Assembly (NCBI GenBank): GCA_902702965.1
Contig: CACRXP010000007.1
Location: 2,668,326-2,732,325, forward strand
Length of the DNA stretch: 64,000 bases
Direction: 5' to 3'
Origin: Spirometra erinaceieuropaei
Taxonomy: Eukaryota > Platyhelminthes > Cestoda > Diphyllobothriidea > Diphyllobothriidae
Made by a program: the position numbers and the translations under genes
Shown: piece after piece, positions 11,565-21,702 of the stretch
Position numbering within the stretch: position 1 is the first letter of the stretch
Layout: each line of letters begins with the position of its first letter
Notes under the pieces: model-generated
Told to the model about the DNA's origin: nothing
The model's input: the letters and a program-made list of their open reading frames with translations, nothing else
The model's database searches: none

Positions 11565-13606
11565 ATTCCCGGTGGCCCTTTCTCCGATTCATAGAGAACG
11601 TTGTCCGGAGAGGATGAGGAAAATAAAAGGTTAGTTGAGTCAGCGCGTAGATTATCTAAAGATCTTATATTTATTGGAAAGTTATTCCAGAGGAAAGTAT
11701 ACCTGGACGCGAAAAAAGGAGGGGGCGTAGAGTTGGAGGAAGCGAGAAGAATTATGATCAAGGGAGAATTGCGAAGATTGTATGAGAGACTGACAAAAGT
11801 AAGGGCTGAAATCCAAGGGAAATTTGAACTATTATTAATGCAAAGAGGAGACAGAAGCCTGCTTCTAGTTTTCGAACCCATAACAGTTTTAGGTTGGTTA
11901 GCCGGCATCTAGCTGAGTAGGAAATATTTGGGCGTTCCATGCTTAAAAGTCCTCCAGTAGAATGTCTTTTAACATTTTGAATTTTTGAACGACTAACCTC
12001 GTTCACCAAACCAAAGAATGGGCAACAATACTCGAGAATGGGAAGTACAAACATACGAGACAGTCTTAATTTAATTTCAGGAAGATAGAAATTGCAAGAA
12101 ATAAAGCCGCAAATCTGGGCAGCTTTGGCTGCAATTCTGTCAGCGTGTGACGAGTAATCAAGATTATTTTTGTAGCTTAAACCTAAATCACTGATGGTGG
12201 CACATTAAGTCATAGGTGTACGTTGAAAGAACGCTGGATGGGGTAGCCCATCAGTTCCAAAACACATATAGCGACATTTAACCGGAGAGAATTCCATTAG
12301 CCATTTTGAGCTCTACGCCGAAAGAGCAAGCAAATCAGCATAGATTTGCTCCAGGTGATGAAGGCTCGTAGATTTATTAAAAGAATATACATATTTGAGA
12401 TCATCGGCATAAAAAATGACCGAGAATGTTTAACTGCCGCCGAGATATCATTTATGTAAAGCAGGAACAAAAACGGGCCTTGTGCGGTGCCTTGTATGAA
12501 AATGCTTATAATATGGCTTGCACTGGAAAACGAAGATCCCACTAAAACCTTTTGTTTACGACTATAAAGGTATGACTTAATAAAGTCAGTAAGAGGACTG
12601 TGAATTCTCAGAGATTCTGCCACCTACAGGCCAGTCCTGCTCGCTTTTTTCTGTCATTATTTTTATTGAGGGTTTTTTTCTCCTGTAAAATTAATCCAAT
12701 CATTTTTAACTTTTTGTAAGACGTTTTTTTTCACCCCTCAATCATCATGTTTCTAAATGGACTTCTAATTCAGAAACTAGGAATTGCATTTTGTAAAGAT
12801 TCGGCCTACCTCGTCTAAAACTCGCATGTAAATTTATTTTAAGTTGCTTTGATGGGACCCCGACGGGTCTTTAATAAAAATTATCTATCTATCTAATTTA
12901 ACCAACATTCTTTTATGTGACACTTTATCAAAGGCTTTACTACGATCAAAATAAATGACGACAACAGATAAATGATCATTACAAAGAAACGTTAGTAGAT
13001 GGTGAAACGACAGATGACATCTTTCACGAGAGCGATCGGGCAAAATGTCATATTTGGAAGGGCTAATAACTTGATTGGCTATAAAAAGTCGGCAATTTTC
13101 TTGGCGACAAATTTTTCAAAGATTTTGGTGAGAAAAGGTGTTCTATGGACATCTCGATATTTCTGAACATCAGAACGACAGCCAGATCTAAATACTGGAA
13201 TAATAATAGAAGTTTGTCAATAGTCGGGAAGGAAACCATTTTTGACAAAGACTGAGAAGAGTTTGCTAAGCGGAGGAGGAAATTTTCCTAACTGTTTTAT
13301 AGGAGAGTTCGGAATATTGTCCGCTCCTTCTGATAGCGTTCTGGAAGGCTGGTTTACCAATTTTGAATAGTTTCAGGAAAAAATATTGATGATGTTGAGC
13401 GAGGCATCAGACAATGGAGGAATTGAAGCAATAAAGCGAGGTTCATTGGTGAAATTTTTGGCAAATAATGAATTTAATATGTCTGCTATGCCTGAATCCT
13501 GTGTAATGAACGTATCGTTGGTGCTAGGCAAAGGCGGAATGATTTGGTGGGAATTAACAGATGATCTTTGATGAAAGACCTGAGCAAAGTATGTAGAAGC
13601 ATTCAC
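11565..13606 (-). pseudogene. Reverse transcriptase remnant of LINE-A
   Basis: Recognisable blocks on the minus strand, from high to low coordinate, are: linker DSGIADILNSLFAKNF (about 13460-13500); IIIPVFRSGCRSDVQ and FEKFVAKKIADF (about 13080-13210); YFDRSKAFDKVSHKRMLVKL (about 12900-12960); after the insertion, FIKSYLYSRKQKVLVGSSFS, then GTAQGPFLFLLYINDIS (about 12430-12590), then a decayed YADD region. The C-terminal domain has LEYCCPFFG...LLWVRKLEAGFCLLF (11800-12040) and FLWNNFPINIRSLDNLRA (11650-11720). Multiple frameshifts occur and there is no coding capacity. Confidence 0.8.
12626..12897 (+). mobile_element. Nested LINE-A/B 3'-end fragment inside LINE-A
   Basis: A plus-strand segment runs from GGCCAGTCCTGCTCGC to the tail GATGGGACCCCGACGGGTCT followed by TTAATAAAAATTATCTATCTATC. 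It matches the reverse complement of the LINE-B 3' end (20845-21085) base by base over long stretches, so it is the same family in the opposite orientation. The host frame reads KRMLVKL on one side and AESLRIHSPL on the other. These join in the expected order, which marks this as an insertion into LINE-A. The ATCT microsatellite is the element's 3' tail. Confidence 0.75.
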
Positions 13607-15770
13607 CCCAAAACGTTGTACTCAAAGTATAGCATTTTCCGCAATTTCCGATCAACTGGCCCAACCGAATTATTAACACACTTTAACTCCTACGACTGGA
13701 CTGATTTCTTCCTTAGTTCGGATGTAAATGTTTGCACTGCAAAACTGTACGAAATATTGGATCCACTTATTTCTCGTTGTGTCCCCTGTAAGAAAGTTAT
13801 TAATGTTGGGGATGAGGTTTTCCTGCCCTTACCCATGCGTCGCAGATTGCGCAGACTTTATCGTCGTTTCCATTTTCAGAACGGCGTTTCTGTCCTGCCC
13901 TTGATTTGTGATATTTTTGATCGAGCTAAGCGATTGTCTGAAGAAAGACAGCTAGCCGAAGAGGTCCAGTTTAGCGAAAATCATTCGTTAAATATCTCGA
14001 AACTTTTCTCTAGAAAAATACGAACTCATCGAAAGACGCAGCATCCCATCCTCCGAGACGCTCTCGGAACTTCCATAGTTGATGCCCAGCTAATCGCAGA
14101 CAGCTTCAATTATTTCCTGTCCAAAACGTTTATTGAAGACTCGACCACTCAGCTCCCGACCATCCAGACATTGATCGGGGCAGTTCTAGAAACTATAACT
14201 ATCACTCTATGGGATATGACTGTTGCGATTCGGCGTTTTCGTCAATCTTATAGTCCAGGCACTGATGGTGTCCCAGTAAGCATTTTAAAGGCCGATGCAA
14301 CCACGATTTTCCCATTCTCTCTATGCAATATATTTAATCTCGCTCATGAAAGTGAAGCTTATCCTAATTTGTGGAAAGAATCACACATTTTGCTCACTCC
14401 TAAGCACGGCCAATCCACGTCATTTGATGACTTTCGGCCAATAAACACCCTCCCCGCAGTTTCGAAGATCTTAGAGACATTGATCAAAGAGAAGATGATG
14501 TGTCACTTAACAGCGAATAACTTACTGAGTGTTGCTCAGCATTGATTCCTCAAAACTCGGTCTTGTGTTACCTGTCAACCCTCTATCTTTGACCATGTCC
14601 TCCAACCTAGGGACAATGGTTTTGCACTTTACACAGTATATTCCGATTTCACTAAGGATTTTGACCGTGTTGACCATGCTCTTCTTCTCCTGAAACTGTC
14701 CTCGTTCGGAATAGGTGGCAAAATTTTAAATTTTATATCCTCCTACCTGAGCATTCGTACACAACGCGTTAAGATTTCCAACACCATCTCCAACCCCACA
14801 CGTGTGAGGAGTGGAGTCATTCAGGGTAGTGTACTCGGCCCGCTTTTATTTTGCCTTTTCGTTAATGATGTACCCGATTTATTTCAGAATGGTAGGCCTT
14901 TCATGTATGCCGATGATCTTAAAGTTGCATATCGATATAAGCCGGCAGATCATGACATCGTGCTTGAGCTCCTAAAGAGCGATCTACAGGCTTTCGCCCA
15001 GTGGTGCCGCACATGGCGCCTTTCTCTTTCTTGGCATAAGTGCTCAGTCATGGTGGTTGGCGACGACCGCCAACCTCAACTAAGTATTGAAGGTCACGCA
15101 ATAAATTTGCCAGGGGTTATAAAGGATTTGGGCGTATCATACTCCAAGAGTCTCAATCTCTCGGAGTACTGTGCCTTGATAGTCTCCAAAGCACGTAGAA
15201 CGACCGGGTTTATCCTCCGAAATTTTAAAACTAGGGACATTAGAATGCGCCTTTTCAACATGTACGTTAGACCTGGTCTGGAATACTGTTCGTTTTCATT
15301 TAGCCTCATGCGTGCTACTGAGCGGAAGAAAATAGAATCCGTTCAACACTTTTTTACCAAGAGAATTTTAACCCCGGAACACCGACATTTGTCTTACCAA
15401 GAACGTTGCCGGCTTACGAGCCTTGATCCTTTATGGTTCCATAGATTACAAAAGAGACTATTTTTGTTATTTAAGCTCTTATATAACCACACATTTAACC
15501 CGCTCACCTCTTTAAGACATCATACCCACTCCCGACGTAACAGACACCGTGAGGTCTTTTTATTTCTTCCTCTGCACGTACTGTTAAATATTGTCGGTTC
15601 TTTTCTGAAAATGCAATTGCTATTTGGAATAAGCTACCCAGGAATGTGAAAAACTCTGCAAAATTTTCCTTTATTTAAGATTTTGCATTCAGAAATGCCC
15701 CACAAATTTTGGGTGCTGAATCCACTGATCGGCTCTACCGTAGCGATGACGTTTGTGGTTTCTGAACACA
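13607..15770 (+). pseudogene. Reverse transcriptase of LINE-D, one internal UGA then a frameshift
   Basis: A single frame is open from 13568 to 15649 except for one TGA at 14543-14545. Blocks in order are: endonuclease remnant FNSYDWTDFF (about 13690); linker; finger/palm RQSYSPGTDGVPVSILK (14240); FDDFRPINTLPAVSKILE (14420); SVAQH then TGA then FLKTRSCVTCQ (14530-14575); YSDFTKDFDRVDH (14638); RSGVIQGSVLGPLLFCLFV (14808-14865); catalytic YADD (14908-14919); and C-terminal RPGLEYCSFSFS and LFLLFKLLYNH. After about 15590 the reading frame shifts and continues as ENAIAIWNKLPRNVKNSAKF. The normal residue at the stop would be Gly (QHGF), so this is GGA to TGA. The same stop is present in LINE-C. 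Confidence 0.85.
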
Positions 15771-16075
15771 ATGGCCGGTCTCACAACGGACAATTCCTTT
15801 GGCCAACAGCGACAGCTGCTCTTCAGCTCTTCTGGTTGGACTAAGCCTAACTTCATGAAGGAAATTGGCGACTGATAATATCCTATACCGTGCAACCCCC
15901 CGCTTATTGACGGTCGAAAGCTTGTCGCCAGCAGTTTTTTTCTCCTGGACCCTCCAAACCACCACCAACTATATATTTATCCCTTTTGCACAGGAGTTTT
16001 TATCAAAGCTGGTCGGATTTGTGTTTCACGCTTGCCGGACAATGCCTGTAAACTGGCATTAAATAAAATTATTAT
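13607..16075 (+). mobile_element. LINE-D: 5'-truncated jockey/CR1-group non-LTR retrotransposon
   Basis: The plus-strand element starts inside the C-terminal part of the endonuclease, carries a full reverse transcriptase region, and ends with CCTGTAAACTGGCATTAAAT and an AATAAAATTATTATT tail near 16075. LINE-C (24935-27199) is a close relative with the same tail. Target-site duplications were not identified with confidence. Confidence 0.8.
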
Positions 16076-16236
16076 TCTTATTCATTTTATTTTTCAGCTT
16101 ATTTGGTACGGATAATAGGCAAAGCCTTTAAAAACCCTATTGATTACATGTCAGCTCGTTAGAAATAACTGTACACGAAAAAATATTCGCTATTAAAACA
16201 GTACTTGATTCATTTGGGCAGCATTGTCTCGGGAAA
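16076..16236. other. Short spacer between LINE-D and LINE-E
   Basis: An AT-rich 160 bp stretch with no feature recognised. It is probably pre-insertion target DNA. Confidence 0.4.
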
Positions 16237-16259
16237 AAAATTTGTGGGGACGCGGGGTC

Positions 16260-18110
16260 TTAGTTCAGATTCAGACCGTCGAGGGAAAACAGGGGACACA
16301 AATAATCTTCCAAGCGTCTCTTGAAGAGTTGCAGAGACGTAGCCTCCACGACTGACTGAGGGAGATCGTTCCATTTCTCCACTACCCTCTGAGTGAAAAA
16401 TTCAGAACGAAGATTCAGCCTGGACATTGTCCGTAAATTCATCGAGTGACCACGAAGATTGGGTGAAAGGTGCCACTGAAACATGTCCCCAAACTTAAGT
16501 CCATGCTCAAGGCCATATGTTATCTTGTAGACGAGGATAAGATCGCCTCTTTGCTGCCTGTAACACAGAAGGAATAAATTAAGGCAATTCAGTCTGTCTG
16601 TGTAGGATTGGCTTTTTAGACCGTTTACCAGCTTTGTTGCACGCCGTTGTACTCGTTCGAGGCATGCTTCGTCCTTTACTAGCCATGGCCGCCATGCTTG
16701 TATGCCATATTCTAAGTGGGGCCGAACAAAAGTGCCGTAAACTCTCCCAAAAAGGTCTTGGTCAAAGTTTACGAAGGCCCTTTTTATTGCATGCAGCACT
16801 CCCATGGCGTTTTTTGAAGCCCTGTGGCACTGTAGTTTTGGTTTCAGGTTGTTTTGTATCCATATCCCGAGATCCTTCTGTGAAGATTCTGCGGGGAAAC
16901 TTATATCTTTCAGGTGATATGTCCTCAGGCTCTCATTTGAATGAGAGTTGGTTGGACGCAGATGAAGGACGGCACACTTCTCCCCATTGAAATTTAAAAG
17001 CCATTTCTTCGACCACGCTTGCAGTAGATGCAAATTATCTTGAAGGGATCTCTGACCATTCGGACCCTTAATGACTTGCCAGAGCTTAGCATCGTCTGCA
17101 AACATTATTTTGCCGCAGTCGAGCATCTGAAGGCTGTCATTAACATAAAGGATGAAGAGCAATGGTTCCAGAACTGAGCCTCGAGGCACACCACTGGTCA
17201 AGTCCACCCATTCTGACATATCATCTCCAAAACAGACACATTGTTTCCAACCAACCAGAAACGTCCTAATCCAGTTCAGAAGATCTTCCCGGATGCCGAT
17301 GGCGCTCAATTTGTGAAGAAGACGTTGGTGCGGGACAGTGTCAAAAGCCTTGCGGAAATCGATGTATACGACATCGACCTCAAAACCCTCTTCTAGAGCC
17401 CTGGTCCAGATTTCCAGACAAGCTAGCAGATTTGAGAGGCAGGAACGTCCTCTCCGGAAGCCCTGTTGAAAATCCTGCAAGATGTTATTTTCTTCACAAA
17501 ATTGCTGTATAGCGCTCTTTACTATAGCTTCCATCGTTTTGCAAGGGAGGCAAGTTAAGCTAATGGGTCTAAAGCTGCCTGCTGTCATCCTGCTACCTCC
17601 CTTATGCAATGGAACGAGGTTAGCTGTCTTCCATTGTGAGCGCAGCCTTCCTGTTCTCATTGACAGCTCAAAGAGAGTCGAAAGAGGCTTTGAGAGCTCC
17701 GTTGATAGCTCTTTAACTATCAGCCCGGGAATTCCGTCGGGTCCAGGAGACTTATCAGGTTTTATTTGACTGAGGACGCGTCTGACTTCTTCGACGGAAA
17801 AGGCGACGGTTTCAACGACGGCATTATCTTGGCGAATTTGAAGCTCCCGGCTGTCTCGGTCCATTTCAAACTGCTGATTGTCTTCTGAAGACTCCTCCGT
17901 AAAAACCGATTGAAAAAACTGAGACAGTAATCGAACTTTCTGTGGCCCTTCAACTACTAAGTTTCCGAGGCTATCCTTTAGACACGCAATTTCGTCCCTA
18001 TGTTTCCTCCTACTGCGGATGTATCCGTAAAACTTCTTGGGACATGCAATAGATTCTGCTATCAGTCGGCGCTCGAAAGAAGTTCTGGCACCCCGTATTT
18101 TTTGCGGCAT
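16260..18110 (-). CDS. Reverse transcriptase (intact 616-codon frame) of LINE-E
   Basis: Target-primed reverse transcriptase of a jockey/CR1-group element, which copies element RNA at a nicked chromosomal site. Residues 1-110 are linker. The palm begins with IKPDKSPGPDGIPG (about 116-129), then FRPISLTCLPCKTME, QDFQQGFRRGRSC, VVYIDFRKAFDTVPHQRLLH (about 247-266) and SGVPRGSVLEPLLFILYVND (about 310-329). The catalytic FADDAK follows at about 341. In most relatives the block reads VLGPLLF; here it is VLEPLLF, which may impair function. The C-terminal part has YGTFVRPHLEYGIQAW and ends RRLEDYLCPLFSLDGLNLN. The ATG at 18110 is only the first Met after a frameshift, not a natural start. It is decayed upstream, so current activity is unlikely. 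Confidence 0.9.
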   Translation of the reverse strand: MPQKIRGARTSFERRLIAESIACPKKFYGYIRSRRKHRDEIACLKDSLGNLVVEGPQKVRLLSQFFQSVFTEESSEDNQQFEMDRDSRELQIRQDNAVVETVAFSVEEVRRVLSQIKPDKSPGPDGIPGLIVKELSTELSKPLSTLFELSMRTGRLRSQWKTANLVPLHKGGSRMTAGSFRPISLTCLPCKTMEAIVKSAIQQFCEENNILQDFQQGFRRGRSCLSNLLACLEIWTRALEEGFEVDVVYIDFRKAFDTVPHQRLLHKLSAIGIREDLLNWIRTFLVGWKQCVCFGDDMSEWVDLTSGVPRGSVLEPLLFILYVNDSLQMLDCGKIMFADDAKLWQVIKGPNGQRSLQDNLHLLQAWSKKWLLNFNGEKCAVLHLRPTNSHSNESLRTYHLKDISFPAESSQKDLGIWIQNNLKPKLQCHRASKNAMGVLHAIKRAFVNFDQDLFGRVYGTFVRPHLEYGIQAWRPWLVKDEACLERVQRRATKLVNGLKSQSYTDRLNCLNLFLLCYRQQRGDLILVYKITYGLEHGLKFGDMFQWHLSPNLRGHSMNLRTMSRLNLRSEFFTQRVVEKWNDLPQSVVEATSLQLFKRRLEDYLCPLFSLDGLNLN

Positions 18111-19149
18111 TTATTGCGCTGATCCTTATATTCGGCGAATGACCTTGGATCTCGAAGTTGCAAATGCTTTTTCCAGAGTCTCTGTTTCTTTTTCATGGTC
18201 TTTTTTGTCGTCGGATTGACCCACGGCGATCGCGAACATGATCTTGTCATTTTTATTGGACAATGGGAATCAAGTAGACGCTATATAATCCCGCGAAAGT
18301 ATTGTCAAAATTCGTCTGAATCTTCTGTGTTGACCAACCAGGTTTCCTCCAAAAGAGTGCGTCTCATTGCGTCAAAGTCACCCTTCCAAATATTTCTGCG
18401 CGTCTTGATTTCTGGTTGTTGATTAGATAGGAGAGAGCACACGCAGGTAAAAGCAATATGATAGCTTAAACCGAGTGGAGGTTGTGGATTCACTTCCCTT
18501 ATGAGTCCTTCTTCTTTACTGAAACGACATCTAAACATTTAGATCGTTGTCCTTCTCTCATTCTTGTCCCGAATTTTATGTGCTGAATGAGGTATTCATT
18601 CAGGGAGAGTTGTAGTAGCTTGTGGTCAAATGACGTGGACGGGGCGTTTGATAGGGGAATGTTCCAGTCTATTCCTGGAGCGTTGAAGTCACCCAGAAGC
18701 AGTAAGTTCTCCTGTTTACATAACAACTCCAATGCACTAAGTAATTCCATATCGACGATTTCATTCGAGCTGGGAGACCTATAGACAACACACAGGTTCA
18801 GTGTCGGTAATTGTTTGATGCATATCTTGCATGAAATTATTTTAAAATTTCGGGACGCACCATCGGATATTTCTCGTTGACAGCACGCAACTTCATTTGA
18901 TACATAAATAGCTCTGCCTCCTCCTCTACGCTGAAATCTGTCACAACGGAACAGTTGGTGGCCTTCAATACTGACTTCGCTACTACTAATTTCCTCAGTC
19001 AACCATGTCTCTGTTAGGACAATTATGTGTGGCTTCTGTTCAGATACTAGTAATCTGAGTTCATCTAGCTTGTTAAGAAGACTCTGACAGTTAGTGTAAT
19101 AGATTTCTAGACAGCGGCCACTGGTTCGAGCAGCCTCAGGAGTTGGCAC
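18111..19149 (-). pseudogene. AP endonuclease domain of LINE-E (frameshifted)
   Basis: APE-type endonuclease that would nick target DNA. Visible blocks are YYTNCQSLLNKLDELRLLV (N-terminal Asn motif), IIVLTETWLTEE (catalytic Glu), FQRRGGGRAIYVSNEV, NLCVVYRSPSSNE and LLLLGDFNAPGIDW (GDFN motif), all in one frame from 19149 to about 18540. After a frameshift the domain ends EVNPQPPLGLSYH near 18460, where the conserved SDH triad reads SYH. The catalytic Asp is therefore lost. The linker to the reverse transcriptase (FAEYKDQRNKCRKKY, about 18100-18140) is in yet another frame. Confidence 0.85.
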
Positions 19150-19199
19150 CTTTGCATCGGTTAGGCTGTCAGAATGACGGCCTTCGGCCAGAGAAATGT

Positions 19200-20615
19200 C
19201 CTTTTGACCTTAATTATTTGTCCGTTCTTGATTTGTAGGTGTGTTTCGCCGCTGCTTCTCCGCTTTTCCAGCTCCGTCATCAGCTCTCTCATTTTCATTC
19301 GCTCTTTTGGCTCGTAATCCGGCTGAAAAAAACTTCAGGATGCTGACCCCGTAGAGATGATTTTCTCTGTAACAGGAGCTGGGCCTGTGCTTCAGTCTTC
19401 AAAATTACTTTTGGGGGTCGAGGTCGGGAATTGGAACCGGATGCTGACTGACTCTTCCCTATTCGGAATGCTTTGAGAACATTTAGTGACTCATCGTCTC
19501 TTAACAAAGCTTTCGCATACACTTGAAGAAGGTCTAGGTCATGCATAACTCTTTCCTTTGGAATTGTTGCCGTTGATTCGGGTACTCCATTTATAACTAC
19601 ATTTTGCTGGCGACTGAACCTAGTGCTCGTTGTTGTCACACATCTTTTGAGTGACTGAGCGTTCCTCTCCAGTTTACTAGTTTCGCTGGTTTCGGATGAA
19701 CTAGCTATTGGGCTAGTGAAACTGAAATCCGTGTACGATTCATTTATCTTCCTGTTGATAACCCTTCCTTCTGTGTTTCCGAGGTGTTCGTCGAAAAATT
19801 TTACCTCAGTTTCTTTCGAAGCGTCCTCCTGAATATTCGGTCCACAAGGTGTTCCGATATCTTTATTGTTCAACGTATTTGGGAGCCTCCGGCGGTCCTT
19901 CGTAGGCCTCCTGGTCGTTCTCCTTCGCTGGTCTGCGTGTAGGTAAACAGCCTTCGTTTTTTGGACTGTACAGAGGTGCGTGTTGTTTTTCTTGGATGTT
20001 TCTTTGTTATCTGAGTTCGCTTTGGCTGGTCTATTTCTCGCCTAAGAGACTGGCATTCAACTGTGTCTAGTTCCCTGGATGAACCTTCGTCAGTTTCAGC
20101 GTTTTATATGGCTAAAAAGCCGTGGTTGCATATGTTTTATTCGGATTCTGGATGGCCGAATTCGTCGGCTTCTTCTCTTCACGTAAGTGGTTAGTTAGCT
20201 TCCTTAACTTTTCTATCTCCATTTTTAGACGCTTTAACTCGCCCTCCATTTTCGAAAACTTATGGATGAGTCCGAAACATGTGGTACAGATTTCATCGTC
20301 GTATGTGACATCCCCCAACGTCACTAGACTTTTTGCTCGTTTTACGGGCATTGGTCTGACAGCAGAACGTCCAAAACTGCGGTCATTAATATCATGCGTA
20401 ATAAAAGATGTATCATTAGTGTTGACGATGCTGGCGCGAGTCAGTGGCTTGGTGGTACGACGCTTTTCTGTCCGAACGACGGACTGGGTTCGAATCGCTC
20501 CTGGGGCAGGCATTTTACACCGTGTTTTGAGGACATTTCTCTGAATAACATTACCGAGTTTACAAGTTTCAAACGGTTTTCTTAAAGGTATGAGACGAAT
20601 TTTCAACCAGATCAA
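19200..20615 (-). pseudogene. ORF1 of LINE-E (broken)
   Basis: Two main segments are visible. The segment at 20615-20112 (about 167 codons) has a basic N-terminus, a CTTC motif and a heptad-rich stretch (ELKRLKMEIEKLRKL), suggesting a coiled coil. The segment at 19873-about 19200 has RQQNVVINGVPES and LLRDDESLNVLKAFRIGK, resembling the RNA-binding-type domain of CR1/jockey ORF1 proteins. Between them, in shifted frames, is a Pro/Lys-rich linker. The presumed role is an RNA chaperone that packages element RNA. Stops and frameshifts show it is inactive. The true start was not identified. Confidence 0.6.
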
Positions 20616-20640
20616 AGATATGAGGTAAACGACTCAGTCT

Positions 20641-20844
20641 TTCGTAGGTCTTGAAGATTGCTCAGTGCTGTTGCAGGGAGGCCACGGAAAGATATTTAAG
20701 CTGTATCCTTAGCTCTTCAAGTCTGTTTTTAGAAAATCTGAGACAGCGGGGGAAGGGACGAGCGATTTAGACGTCTTCAGTGGAATGAGCTCGATAAGAT
20801 CTTCCGTTACGTAATGAAATAAATTGTTGAAAACATTTAACAAT
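20641..20844. other. Spacer between LINE-E and the LINE-B 3' end
   Basis: No feature recognised. It may include part of the LINE-E 5'UTR. Confidence 0.3.
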
Positions 20845-21702
20845 AATAATTTTCATTAAAGACTTGTCGGGGTCCCATCAAAGCAAGTAAAAATAAATTT
20901 ACATGCCAATTTTAGACGCGGTAGGCAAAATCTGTACAAAATGCAATTCATGGTTTCCGAATTAGTAGTCCGTTGGGATAAATGACTAGCGAGAGATTAA
21001 AAAACCCCACACAAAGATTTAAAAGTGATTGAATTAATTTTACAGGAGAAAAAACCCTAGATAAAAAAACAATAACAGAAAAATGCGGGAAGGACTGGCC
21101 TGTATGGGGTTGTATATAACGGATTATAATCGGACATAGTCAGGGCAGAAATAAATGTCAGCCTTGATTATAATCGGATATCGTTAGGGAAGAAGTAAAT
21201 GTCAGCCTTGAGGGGTACTTGTGCGGGTCGGACAGGACTGATCTGCAGGTGGTAGCGTATACGGGATTCAGAACTGACATCGTCAGGGCAGGACTGATAC
21301 GCCAGATGAGACTATTCGCGTCAAAGAGGCCAGACAAGAAGAACCCAGACGCGATCGGCCACAGTACGCTTCGAGCCCAGCCGAGGAGTGGGAAGGGAGG
21401 TACGACCAAACTACTAGTAGACGGCGAATACTGAGGGTTCCGCCGTGAGCGTCGACAGAACGCCTGAGGTCGGAATGCGGGAAATAACTTGAAGAACCGC
21501 GAAAATCGTCGCTATAAGGGAGGAGTGATAGCAGAGGATTTAGAAACCAATTCAAAACAAGGGTTTCTAATGATATAATTGAGGATTACCACTTGATCTA
21601 CAACTAAATCCCAGGAGGACCCTTCTCGAAGTCAAGAATCTGAGTGTTCGGGAATGAGACCGTTAACAGTGCCTTTATGCTTTCCGGTTTAAGATTTTTG
21701 CG

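Larger units (their letters stand above)
10690..13606 (-). mobile_element. LINE-A: 5'-truncated jockey/CR1-group non-LTR retrotransposon
   Basis: The minus-strand element begins in the linker between endonuclease and reverse transcriptase at 13606, runs through decayed reverse transcriptase, and has an 850 bp 3'UTR (about 11560-10690) ending in the tail at 10700-10745. The 3'UTR aligns with that of LINE-B (20845-21640), for example CCAGACGCGATCG and the GGACTGGCCTGCATG repeats, so A and B are one family. It abuts LINE-D head to head near 13606 and is interrupted at 12626-12897 by a plus-strand 3'-end fragment of its own family. Confidence 0.75.
16237..20640 (-). mobile_element. LINE-E: near-complete jockey/CR1-group non-LTR retrotransposon
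   Basis: The minus-strand order is ORF1 (20615 to about 19200), AP endonuclease (19149-18300), reverse transcriptase (18110-16260), then a very short 3'UTR ending near 16237. At 4.4 kb it is the most complete element in the window. Frameshifts lie within ORF1, at about 18530 in the endonuclease and at about 18100 between the endonuclease and reverse transcriptase, while the reverse transcriptase frame itself is intact. It is flanked by LINE-D and LINE-B without long intervening sequence. Confidence 0.85.
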
